Notes under the pieces: generated by a model
What the model saw: the letters and a program-made list of their open reading frames with translations, nothing else
What the model was told of the DNA's origin: nothing
Database searches by the model: none
Made by a program: the position numbers and the translations under genes
Shown here: piece by piece, positions 1 to 5,717 of the stretch
How positions within the stretch are numbered: position 1 is the stretch's first letter
How the letters are laid out: the number at the start of each line of letters is the position of its first letter
Assembly: GCA_023387135.1 (NCBI GenBank)
Contig: JAEWIK010000063.1
Coordinates: 1 to 5,717 of the forward strand
DNA: 5,717 bases
Direction of reading: 5' to 3'
DNA from: Actinomycetes bacterium
GTDB taxonomy: Bacteria; Actinomycetota; Actinomycetes; Propionibacteriales; Propionibacteriaceae

Positions 1-585
1 GTGCGGATCAATCTGGGGTTGATTTCGCCGGATGTGAACGTGTTTTGGGATCTGGCGCCGCATGATCTGTCGATTCTGGATTTCGTGTTGCCGGGTGGGT
101 TGCCGTCGGGGCAGGTGCTGGCGACGGGGGCTGATCCGTTGGGGACGGGTAAGGAGTGTGTGGGGTTCGCGACGCTGCCGTTGGCTGGTGGGGGGATCGC
201 GCATGTGCATGTGAACTGGTTGTCGCCGACGAAGATCCGCCAGTTCGTGGTGGGGGGTTCGCGTCGCACGTTGGTGTGGGATGACTTGAACCCGATGCAG
301 CGGGTGTCGATCTTCGACCGGGGCGTGGAGGTGTTGGGCCGTCCGGACGACCTGGCGGAACGGTCCCAGGTGTCGGTGTCGTACCGGTTGGGTGATATCA
401 CGGTGCCGGCGTTGAAGGAGAAGGAGGCGTTGTCGTCGATGGTGGAGGAGTTCGCCGCGGCGATCGTCGACGGCCGGGCTCCGGTGACCGATGGCAGGGC
501 CGGGTTGCGGGTGTTGCGGGTGTTGGACGCGTTTGACAGGAGCCTGGCCGCTGGTGGCCCGGTGCCGAGCGGGATGGGGGAGTGA
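1..585 (+). CDS. Gfo/Idh/MocA-family sugar oxidoreductase, C-terminal part (5' end outside window)
   Basis: This is the C-terminal 194 residues of an NAD(P)-dependent sugar dehydrogenase of the Gfo/Idh/MocA family. The N-terminal Rossmann fold and the EKP-type lysine motif are missing because the gene begins upstream, so the GTG at position 1 is read as an internal valine. Residues 16-22 read WDLAPHD, matching the conserved D-x3-H-D catalytic region at the start of the family's C-terminal alpha/beta domain. A beta-sheet-rich part follows (HVHVNWLSP, then SRRTLVWDDLNP near residues 87-98). The end has the usual TDGRAGLRVLRVLDAFDRSL helix. The stop at 583-585 overlaps the next gene's possible GTG start (GTGA), so the two are probably translationally coupled. 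Pairing with a DegT-type aminotransferase suggests oxidation of a nucleotide sugar such as a UDP-N-acetyl-hexuronate at C3, as WlbA/WbpB does. That substrate is inferred from context; the family assignment is firm. Confidence 0.9.
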   Translation: MRINLGLISPDVNVFWDLAPHDLSILDFVLPGGLPSGQVLATGADPLGTGKECVGFATLPLAGGGIAHVHVNWLSPTKIRQFVVGGSRRTLVWDDLNPMQRVSIFDRGVEVLGRPDDLAERSQVSVSYRLGDITVPALKEKEALSSMVEEFAAAIVDGRAPVTDGRAGLRVLRVLDAFDRSLAAGGPVPSGMGE

Positions 586-590
586 GTGTC

Positions 591-1715
591 ATGGGTGTGC
601 CGTTTCTTGATCTGAGGGCGCAGTCGGCCGAGATCGCCGCGGAGGTCGAGCCTGCGGTGTTGGAGGTGTTGCGGAGTGCCGGGTTCGTCGGCGGCCCGCA
701 CGTGGCCGCGTTCGAGCAGGCGTATGCCGGGTTCGTCGGCGTGCGGCATGCGGTGGGGGTCGGGAACGGCACCGACGCTGTCGAGTTGGCGTTGCGGGCG
801 GTGGGGGTGGGGCCGGGTGATGAGGTGATCATGCCGGCGAACACGTTCATCGCGACCGCCGAGGCCGCCTCCCGGATCGGCGCTGTCCCGGTGCCGGTCG
901 ATGTGGACCCGGTGCATTTGTTGATCGACCCGGCCGCTGTCGAGGCGGCGGTCACCGACCGCACCCGGGCGATCGTCCCGGTCCACCTGTTCGGCCAGGT
1001 CGCCCCGGTGGAACTGCTGCAGCCGATCGCGGACAGGGCGGGTATCCCGATCGTGGAGGACGGCGCCCAGTCCCAGGGCGCCACCCGCCACGGCCAACCC
1101 GCCGGCAGCCTGGGTGTGATTGCTGCGACGTCGTTCTATCCGGGTAAGAACCTCGGCGCCTCAGGGGATGCGGGGGCCGTCACCACCGACGACGACGACC
1201 TCGCCCGCCACGTCAGGCTGACCGCGAACCACGGCTCGATCACCAAGTACCACCACGAGACCATCGGGATGAACTCCCGCCTCGACGCGATCCACGCCAT
1301 CACCCTGACAGCGAAACTCGCCCGCCTCACCCGCTGGAACACACTGCGGCAACAAGCAGCCGACCGCTACACCCAGCTGCTGGCAGGCATCCCCGGCATC
1401 ACAGTGCCGACCTCCATGCCCGGCAACAGCGACGTGTGGCACCTGTACGTCATCCAGACCGACAACCGCGACCGGATCCTCGACCACCTCACCCAGGCAG
1501 GTATCGGCGCCGGACTCCACTACCCACAACCCTGGCACCTCACCGACGCCTACACCCACCTCGGCCACCACCCCGGCACCTGCCCTGTTGCCGAACACGC
1601 AGCCAGCCGCATCCTGTCCCTGCCCATGTACCCCCACCTCACCACCGACCAGCAACAACAAGTCGCCGACACCCTCCACACAGCAGTCACCGCCGGAGCG
1701 TCGGTGGCGCGTTAG
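591..1715 (+). CDS. DegT/DnrJ/EryC1/StrS-family PLP-dependent sugar aminotransferase
   Basis: A fold-type I PLP aminotransferase that should transfer an amino group, usually from glutamate, to a keto nucleotide sugar in the cytoplasm. The length (374-377 residues) is normal for the family. Counting from the GTG at 582, visible motifs are: PFLDLRAQ at 7-14; GNGTDA at 61-66 (PLP phosphate contact); ANTFIATAEA near 86-95; VEDGAQ at 158-163, with D160 facing the pyridine nitrogen; SFYPGKNLGA at 184-193, with K189 the Schiff-base lysine; NSRLDAIHA at 231-239, where the usual Q is H238; and GLHYPQPWH at 311-319. All key residues are present, so it looks active. ATG 591 is preferred because GGGGGAG at 576-582 sits 8 bases before it; GTG 582 would add three residues and overlap the upstream stop. 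The upstream dehydrogenase suggests a WlbC/WbpE-like 3-amino sugar step, but FdtB/QdtB-like dTDP-sugar use is equally possible. Third-position composition changes strongly along the gene. Confidence 0.94.
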   Translation: MGVPFLDLRAQSAEIAAEVEPAVLEVLRSAGFVGGPHVAAFEQAYAGFVGVRHAVGVGNGTDAVELALRAVGVGPGDEVIMPANTFIATAEAASRIGAVPVPVDVDPVHLLIDPAAVEAAVTDRTRAIVPVHLFGQVAPVELLQPIADRAGIPIVEDGAQSQGATRHGQPAGSLGVIAATSFYPGKNLGASGDAGAVTTDDDDLARHVRLTANHGSITKYHHETIGMNSRLDAIHAITLTAKLARLTRWNTLRQQAADRYTQLLAGIPGITVPTSMPGNSDVWHLYVIQTDNRDRILDHLTQAGIGAGLHYPQPWHLTDAYTHLGHHPGTCPVAEHAASRILSLPMYPHLTTDQQQQVADTLHTAVTAGASVAR

Positions 1716-1733
1716 CCGCCGGACGGAACTGCG

Positions 1734-3077
1734 ATGAGCACGAAGCGCCCCGGCGGTGCCGGGCCCCACGTCCTGGTCATCGTGCAGAACCTGCCGGTCC
1801 CGCTCGACAGGAGGGTGTGGCTGGAGTGCCAGGCTCTCGTCGCGCGCGGCTACCGGGTCAGCGTCATCTGCCCGAAGGGCCCCGGCGACCCTGCCAGGCA
1901 ACATCTCGACGGCGTCGACATCTACAAGTACAAGCCGGCGCCCGAGACCGACGGGCTGCTCAGCTTCGCCTGGGAGTTCGCGTACAGCTGGGTGCGGACG
2001 GCAGTGCTCTCGCTCAAGGTGTGGGCGCGCGGCAGCTTCGACATCGTCCAGGCGTGCAATCCGCCGGACACCTACTGGTTGCTGGCCAGGCTGTGGCGTG
2101 CCCGCGGCGTGAGGTTCGTGTTCGACCAGCACGACCTCAACCCCGAGTTGTTCCTGTCGCGGTTCGGTGAGCCCAGCGGCGGGCTGCCGGCCGCCGAGTA
2201 CCGGGGCCTGCTCTGGCTGGAACGCCAGACCTACAAGGCCGCCCACAGGGTCATCTCGACCAACGAGTCGTACAAGGCGATAGCCGTGCGCCGCGGCAAC
2301 CGGAAGCCCGAGGAGGTGACAGTCGTCCGCAGCGGGCCCGACACCAGGCAGATGCGCCCCGTCTACCCCGAGCACCCGCGCCCCGCGGGCGGCATCAGGC
2401 TCGCCTACCTCGGCATCATGGGCCCGCAGGACGGCGTCGACCAGGCGGTCAGGGTCGTCGACGAGCTCGTCAACAAGCGCGGACGCGTGGAGGTGACGGC
2501 GACCCTCATGGGGTTCGGCGATTCGCTGGAGGAGCTGAAGGCGCTGTCGAGCGAACTCGGCCTCGACTCCCACATCACCTTCACCGGCAGGGTCGACAGG
2601 TCGCAGATCGCCGAACACCTGAGCGCCGCCGACATCGGCCTGTGCCCCGACCTCAAGACGCCGCTCAACGACGTCTCCACGATGAACAAGACGATGGAGT
2701 ACATGGCCTACGGCTTGCCGTCGGTGTCCTTCGACCTCGTGGAGACCCGCGTCTCGGGAGCCGACACCGTGCTCTACGTGCCGTCCGGGGACATCGGTGC
2801 GTTCGCCGACGCGGTCGAGAGGCTGATCGACGACCCGCAGCTGCGGATCGAACTCGGACGCAGGGCGAGGCAGCGGGTCGCCGCCGAACTCGACTGGCGT
2901 CCGCAGGCCGAGGCCTACGTCTCGGTGTTCGACGGGCTGTCGGGGTTCTCGCAGGACGGTCCCGCCGTGCCGGACGACGGCGCCGCCAGCCAGACCGACC
3001 CGCAGGGGCGGCGTTACGTCGACCTCGACGACGCCGCCGAGTTCGGCAGGTACCTCGCCGAACGCAGGGCCCGCTGA
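1734..3077 (+). CDS. Glycosyltransferase, GT-B fold, GT4-like
   Basis: A retaining-type GT-B glycosyltransferase of 447 residues, expected to move a sugar from a nucleotide donor to a lipid-linked or growing glycan at the cytoplasmic face of the membrane. The N-terminal acceptor domain (about 10-200) begins with HVLVIVQNLPVPLDRRVWLE, a common start in exopolysaccharide GT4 proteins, followed by ARGYRVSVICPKG and FDQHDLNPELF near 130-140. The C-terminal donor domain (about 220-400) has IRLAYLGIMG, then TFTGRVDRSQIAEHLSAADIGLCP, then MNKTMEYMAYGLPSV at 317-331, whose Glu (E322) is in the position of the second Glu of the EX7E motif. The first Glu is not clearly present. No signal peptide or membrane helix is seen. 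A hydrophilic, Asp-rich tail (about 404-447) extends past the fold. The start follows the aminotransferase stop by 18 bases with a weak GGACGGA at 1721-1727, consistent with one operon. The sugar and acceptor cannot be read from sequence. Confidence 0.94.
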   Translation: MSTKRPGGAGPHVLVIVQNLPVPLDRRVWLECQALVARGYRVSVICPKGPGDPARQHLDGVDIYKYKPAPETDGLLSFAWEFAYSWVRTAVLSLKVWARGSFDIVQACNPPDTYWLLARLWRARGVRFVFDQHDLNPELFLSRFGEPSGGLPAAEYRGLLWLERQTYKAAHRVISTNESYKAIAVRRGNRKPEEVTVVRSGPDTRQMRPVYPEHPRPAGGIRLAYLGIMGPQDGVDQAVRVVDELVNKRGRVEVTATLMGFGDSLEELKALSSELGLDSHITFTGRVDRSQIAEHLSAADIGLCPDLKTPLNDVSTMNKTMEYMAYGLPSVSFDLVETRVSGADTVLYVPSGDIGAFADAVERLIDDPQLRIELGRRARQRVAAELDWRPQAEAYVSVFDGLSGFSQDGPAVPDDGAASQTDPQGRRYVDLDDAAEFGRYLAERRAR

Positions 3078-3119
3078 CGACGGCTCCCCCGGCCCGGCAC
3101 GGCGCCCGCCACCGGCGAA

Positions 3120-3161
3120 TCCCGTGACCGGGAGGGGTAACGTTGCCTACCCCCACCCCTC
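3120..3161 (+). terminator. Two adjacent inverted repeats downstream of the glycosyltransferase; possible terminator or mRNA-end structure
   Basis: Starting 43 bases after the glycosyltransferase stop, TCCCG (3120-3124) and CGGGA (3129-3133) form a perfect 5-bp stem with a TGAC loop. It is directly followed by GGGGTA (3134-3139) and TACCCC (3148-3153), a perfect 6-bp stem with an 8-base loop. A competing 7-bp pairing, GAGGGGT (3132-3138) with ACCCCTC (3155-3161), is also possible. There is no T-tract afterwards, so this is not a classic intrinsic terminator, although terminators in high-GC actinobacteria often lack one. The position at the end of the presumed three-gene operon supports a termination or 3'-end role. 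Such repeats also arise by chance in GC-rich DNA. Confidence 0.35.
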
Positions 3162-3179
3162 GGTTTCACGGCTCTGCGG

Positions 3180-3188
3180 TGATACTGT
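3180..3188 (+). promoter_or_regulatory. Possible extended -10 promoter element for the deacetylase gene
   Basis: TGATACTGT at 3180-3188 fits an extended -10 pattern (TG, one base, then TACTGT matching TAnnnT). Alternatively GATACT at 3181-3186 matches TATAAT at 4 of 6 positions. No convincing -35 hexamer lies 16-18 bases upstream. Transcription would begin near 3193-3196, just before the complementary segments of the leader and about 130 bases before the start codon. This is one of the less GC-rich spots in the gap, but the match is weak and is a candidate only. Confidence 0.22.
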
Positions 3189-3203
3189 TCGGCTACAACA
3201 CGT

Positions 3204-3319
3204 GTGGGGGAATCGCGTCGTTGCCGCTGTGCTGAGCCGAGCGTCTGGGGAGGGGTCTCGGGCAAAGCACCATCAGTCGCTGCCGGCGTAGCGCCCCCAC
3301 CATTGAGAGTTCGGGGGGA
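3204..3319 (+). promoter_or_regulatory. Candidate structured 5' leader of the deacetylase gene with alternative pairings at the ribosome binding site
   Basis: GTGGGGG at 3204-3210 is perfectly complementary over 7 bases to CCCCCAC at 3294-3300, which would close an 83-base internal region. The C-run at 3294-3298 can instead pair with the G-run of the ribosome binding site at 3313-3318, across a loop of about 14 bases. The two pairings are mutually exclusive, the logic of a leader that exposes or hides its ribosome binding site. Inside, CGCTG (3278-3282) and TAGCG (3289-3293) can form a further 5-bp stem with a 6-base loop. The region does not match a riboswitch class that I recognise. What is seen is the complementarity; a regulatory role is inference. 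Confidence 0.33.
3313..3319 (+). promoter_or_regulatory. Ribosome binding site deciding the deacetylase start
   Basis: GGGGGGA at 3313-3319 ends 5 bases before ATG 3325 and is the only purine-rich Shine-Dalgarno-like run nearby. An in-frame TGA at 3304-3306 rules out any start further upstream, so ATG 3325 is the longest possible start and is well supported. Confidence 0.6.
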
Positions 3320-3324
3320 CTTTC

Positions 3325-5717
3325 ATGCGAGACCATCGCACGAGAATCGTCAGCGGCGAGCAGGGGTCTCGATACTCCGGCGGTCGTTCGGCTGCACGCA
3401 CGAGCGCCGTGGCGCTCCGCCGGTTCGGCATCGCCGCTGTTGCGGTCGCCCTCGGCTTCGTCCCGCTGGTGGCGCAGCTTCAGACTGCCGACGCCGCCGA
3501 GATCGTCAGCAGCGCCGGCCAGCCCGTCGAGCCTCCGACCGATCCCGAGCCTTCGCCGGTTCCCGGCGCTCCCGCGCTCGACACCGCGCCCACGCAGGTG
3601 TCGTTCAGCGCCGTCGCCGGCGGCACCTGCCCCGCCGTCCAGTCGCTGTCGATAGTGACCTGGGGCAGCGCGGAGACGACTTGGCGGGCCACCGCGAGCG
3701 CGAGCTGGGTGCACCTGTCGGCGACTACAGGCACCACTCCTTCACAGCCGTCGGTCACCGTCGACTGCACCGGCCTGTCGGTCGGCGTGCACGCGGCCAC
3801 CGTGACAGTCACCGACACGGCGGGCGTCACCAACTCGCGCACCCTCGCGGTCCGCGCCGTCATCAACCCCGTGTCCCCCGTCACTGTCGCCACCTGGAAG
3901 GACGGACGGGCCGGCGCGCTCTCGGTGTCCACCGACGACGGCTACTCCTCAGGCTTCTCCGAAGAGGTGGCGAACGGCGTCAAGGGCACCTTCGTCATGA
4001 ACGGCCTCGAGCCGCCCGCCGACTACCCGGCCATGTTCGCCGCCGGCATGGAGCTCGGCTCCCACCTGCCCTACCACCTGTGCACGCTGCCGAGCCGCAG
4101 CACGATGATCTCGTGGATGACCGGCAGCATCGACGCCGTCGCCAAGGCGACCGACTCGCCCAACGACGTGACGACGCTGGTCTGGCCCTGCGGCGTCCGT
4201 GACATCGAGAACGGCGTCACCGCGTCCGAGTTCTTCCAGTTCGCCCGCGGCTACAACTTCAACCAGCTCGAGGAGACCACTCCCTTCGACTGGATGAACA
4301 TCAAGAGCTACAACTCGCACAACACCGCTCCCGAGCCGCCCGCCGACCTGAAGACAGTCGTCGACGCGGCCGTCGCCCAGGGCAAGTGGGCGAACATCGT
4401 GCTGCACTCCGAGACCAACGACGACGGCGCCATCGCCTACTCCACCAAGAAGGACCTCTGGGTGGCACCGATCGGCACCGTGGGCAGGTACATCGAGCAG
4501 CGCGACCGCACGGTCATCACGAACTTCACTGCCGCCGCCGACGCCCTGCACTTCGACATCGGCCGCGTGGGCCTGCCCGCTGTGCAGGAGCGCGACGTCA
4601 ACGCCTTCATGAAGGCCTCCGACACTGTGACCTTCAAGGTCGACGTCACCGACTACGGCTACGCCACCGGCGTCGTCGTGGGCGGCACCTCGCTGCCCTT
4701 CAAGGTGAAGGTCGAGAACGGACGGCGGATCGCGTCCTTCTCGGCTCCCGTGTCGACGACGTACGCCGCGGCGACGGTGCAGGTCGCCCCGACGGCACCG
4801 CCGGAGTTGCAGCTCGGCTCGTCCTCGCTGGCCTTCCAGGCCGTGCAGGGCACCGCCGCGGCCGACCAGACTGTCGCCATCGCGAATGCAGGCGGCGGCT
4901 CCCTGCAGTGGACGGCGGCGGCAGACGCCTCGGCGAGCTGGCTCTCGGTCTCGCCCGCCTCGGGCACCGGCAACGGGACCCTGACGGTCCACGCCGACGC
5001 GACGAACCTCGCTCCCGGCACCTACAAGGCCACCGTCACCGTCAACGCGACCGGCGCGGTCTCCAGCCCGGCGAGCGTCGCTGTCACGTTCGTGGTGACC
5101 CCGCAGGGGGTCAAGGAGTACCAGCTCGACTACCCCGATCGCGCGGCGCTCGTCGCCGACGGCTGGGACTTCCAGGCACGCACCGCCGCGGGCGCCGTCC
5201 GCGACACCGAGCAGGCCTCCGGTGACGTCGTCGGCTACAGCACGGGTGGTCTCAGGATCCCCGTCAGCAGCGGCGACCTCTGGGGCACCGCCAACAGCAC
5301 CCGCAACAGCCTGTTCAACAACCTTCCCACCGACTGGTCGAGCGTCCAGGTGTCGTTGAACTTCGCCCCGACGGCGAACTACCAGCAGGCCGGCCTGCTG
5401 GTCTACGGCAACGACGACGACTACGTCCAGATCACCCGCAACTACAACAGCGGGCGTGGCGGCTCGGGCATCGTCATGGTGCGCGAGGCAGGCACCAGCG
5501 TCACCACTCCCGGCCAGGCGCTCCTGACCCAGACGTCCCTGCAGTTGCGGTTGGTGCGTGGCGGCGGCGTCATCACCGCCTCCTACTCCGCCGACGGCGG
5601 CACGACGTGGACGTCGCTCGGCACCACGACCCTCGACGTCGCCAACCCGCGGGTCGCCCTGGTGACTGGGGCATCGACCTCCGGCACGCCGATCGCGCTG
5701 TTCAGCCACCTCGTGGT
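3325..5717 (+). CDS. Exported multidomain polysaccharide deacetylase (NodB/CE4-like) with two BACON-like domains and a concanavalin A-like domain; 3' end outside window
   Basis: An uninterrupted frame of 797 codons runs to the window edge with no stop. A long basic n-region (1-34, with RR at 32-33) and a hydrophobic stretch (35-52) lead to an Ala-x-Ala site (A55-D56-A57), so the product is exported. A Pro-rich linker (about 64-85) follows. Domains: BACON-like Ig at 90-180; deacetylase at about 195-403; an unassigned beta-rich linker domain at 404-491; a second BACON-like domain at 493-592 (SWLSVSPASGT, then PGTYKATVTV); and a concanavalin A/DUF1349-like domain from about 600 (NYQQAGLLVYGNDDDYVQI). 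The CE4 motifs are STDDGY (D204 base, D205 metal), HLPYH (H247, H251 metal), WPCG (287-290), DW (322-323) and LHSE (H361). This predicts metal-dependent N- or O-deacetylation of an extracellular glycan. The only four cysteines (102, 148, 253, 289) fall two per domain, suggesting disulfides. A wall anchor, if any, lies beyond the window. Confidence 0.9.
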   Translation, partial: MRDHRTRIVSGEQGSRYSGGRSAARTSAVALRRFGIAAVAVALGFVPLVAQLQTADAAEIVSSAGQPVEPPTDPEPSPVPGAPALDTAPTQVSFSAVAGGTCPAVQSLSIVTWGSAETTWRATASASWVHLSATTGTTPSQPSVTVDCTGLSVGVHAATVTVTDTAGVTNSRTLAVRAVINPVSPVTVATWKDGRAGALSVSTDDGYSSGFSEEVANGVKGTFVMNGLEPPADYPAMFAAGMELGSHLPYHLCTLPSRSTMISWMTGSIDAVAKATDSPNDVTTLVWPCGVRDIENGVTASEFFQFARGYNFNQLEETTPFDWMNIKSYNSHNTAPEPPADLKTVVDAAVAQGKWANIVLHSETNDDGAIAYSTKKDLWVAPIGTVGRYIEQRDRTVITNFTAAADALHFDIGRVGLPAVQERDVNAFMKASDTVTFKVDVTDYGYATGVVVGGTSLPFKVKVENGRRIASFSAPVSTTYAAATVQVAPTAPPELQLGSSSLAFQAVQGTAAADQTVAIANAGGGSLQWTAAADASASWLSVSPASGTGNGTLTVHADATNLAPGTYKATVTVNATGAVSSPASVAVTFVVTPQGVKEYQLDYPDRAALVADGWDFQARTAAGAVRDTEQASGDVVGYSTGGLRIPVSSGDLWGTANSTRNSLFNNLPTDWSSVQVSLNFAPTANYQQAGLLVYGNDDDYVQITRNYNSGRGGSGIVMVREAGTSVTTPGQALLTQTSLQLRLVRGGGVITASYSADGGTTWTSLGTTTLDVANPRVALVTGASTSGTPIALFSHLV

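Noticed and set aside
1..3. GTG at the first base as the start of the oxidoreductase
   Set aside because: The frame begins in the middle of the family fold, with the Rossmann domain missing, so the gene is cut by the window edge.
398..1084. Open frame of 228 codons on the - strand
   Set aside because: It crosses the junction of two well-supported + strand genes and encodes a Thr/Pro/Ser/Ala-rich product without motifs.
1809..1815. Strong Shine-Dalgarno-like AGGAGGG inside the glycosyltransferase
   Set aside because: It encodes the conserved Arg-Arg of the LDRRVW segment. The residues before it (VLVIVQNLP) match the family's first strand and loop, so the true start is upstream at 1734.
1161..2618. 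Long open frame of 485 codons on the - strand
   Set aside because: It lies wholly opposite the aminotransferase and glycosyltransferase genes, which have clear family motifs. Its product is a Val/Gly/Asp/Arg/His-biased mixture with no recognisable motif, as expected of an antisense frame in GC-rich DNA.
3260..3268. GGGCAAAGC, which recalls part of the cyclic di-GMP (GEMM) riboswitch core
   Set aside because: The other conserved parts (GCACAGGGCAAACC, a GAAA loop and the GGTAGC region in the right order) are not found, so the resemblance is too short to use.
3418..3432. Arg-Arg in the signal peptide as a Tat export signal
   Set aside because: The sequence LRRFGIAA does not fit the S/T-R-R-x-F-L-K pattern, because Phe follows the arginines directly. 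An ordinary Sec signal is the simpler reading, although Tat is not excluded.
3204..4202. Open frame of 332 codons on the + strand in another frame, starting in the leader
   Set aside because: It is an Arg/His-rich shadow overlapping the start of the deacetylase gene, with no motif or signal sequence. The competing frame from 3325 carries all the recognisable domains.
3949..5709. Long open frame of 586 codons on the - strand
   Set aside because: It is antisense to the exported deacetylase, whose sense frame has a signal peptide, catalytic motifs and repeated domains. The antisense product is low-complexity Gly/Val/Arg-rich.

Overview
The window is very GC-rich, with codons ending mostly in G or C, frequent GTG and TTG, and Arg often written as AGG or CGC. 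The genes sit close together on the + strand. This suggests a high-GC actinobacterium, probably from the chromosome, but no marker fixes the genus. The content is a piece of a cell-surface or extracellular polysaccharide locus. No tRNA, rRNA, CRISPR, transposase or integrase is visible.

Layout: (1) positions 1-585 hold the C-terminal part of a Gfo/Idh/MocA-type sugar oxidoreductase whose start lies upstream of the window. (2) It overlaps by a few bases a DegT/DnrJ/EryC1/StrS-type PLP sugar aminotransferase (about 582/591-1715). (3) After 18 bases comes a GT-B fold, GT4-type glycosyltransferase (1734-3077). (4) A 247-base gap (3078-3324) carries two adjacent inverted repeats just after the glycosyltransferase, then a possible extended -10 promoter and a leader that can form alternative pairings around the next ribosome binding site. 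(5) From 3325 to the window edge runs an open frame of at least 797 codons. It encodes an exported multidomain protein with a signal peptide, a BACON-like Ig domain, a NodB/CE4-type polysaccharide deacetylase domain, a second BACON-like domain and a concanavalin A-like domain. Its stop codon lies beyond the window.

How the genes may work together (inference): the oxidoreductase and aminotransferase form the usual pair that oxidises and then transaminates a nucleotide sugar, often at C3 as in the WlbA/WlbC or WbpB/WbpE route. The glycosyltransferase would add a sugar to a growing glycan in the cytoplasm. The exported deacetylase would act on the finished polymer outside the membrane. The first three genes look like one operon. 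The deacetylase gene appears to have its own leader and possibly its own promoter. The points most worth a second look are the deacetylase architecture, the switch-like leader in front of it, and a strong change of base skew inside the aminotransferase gene.
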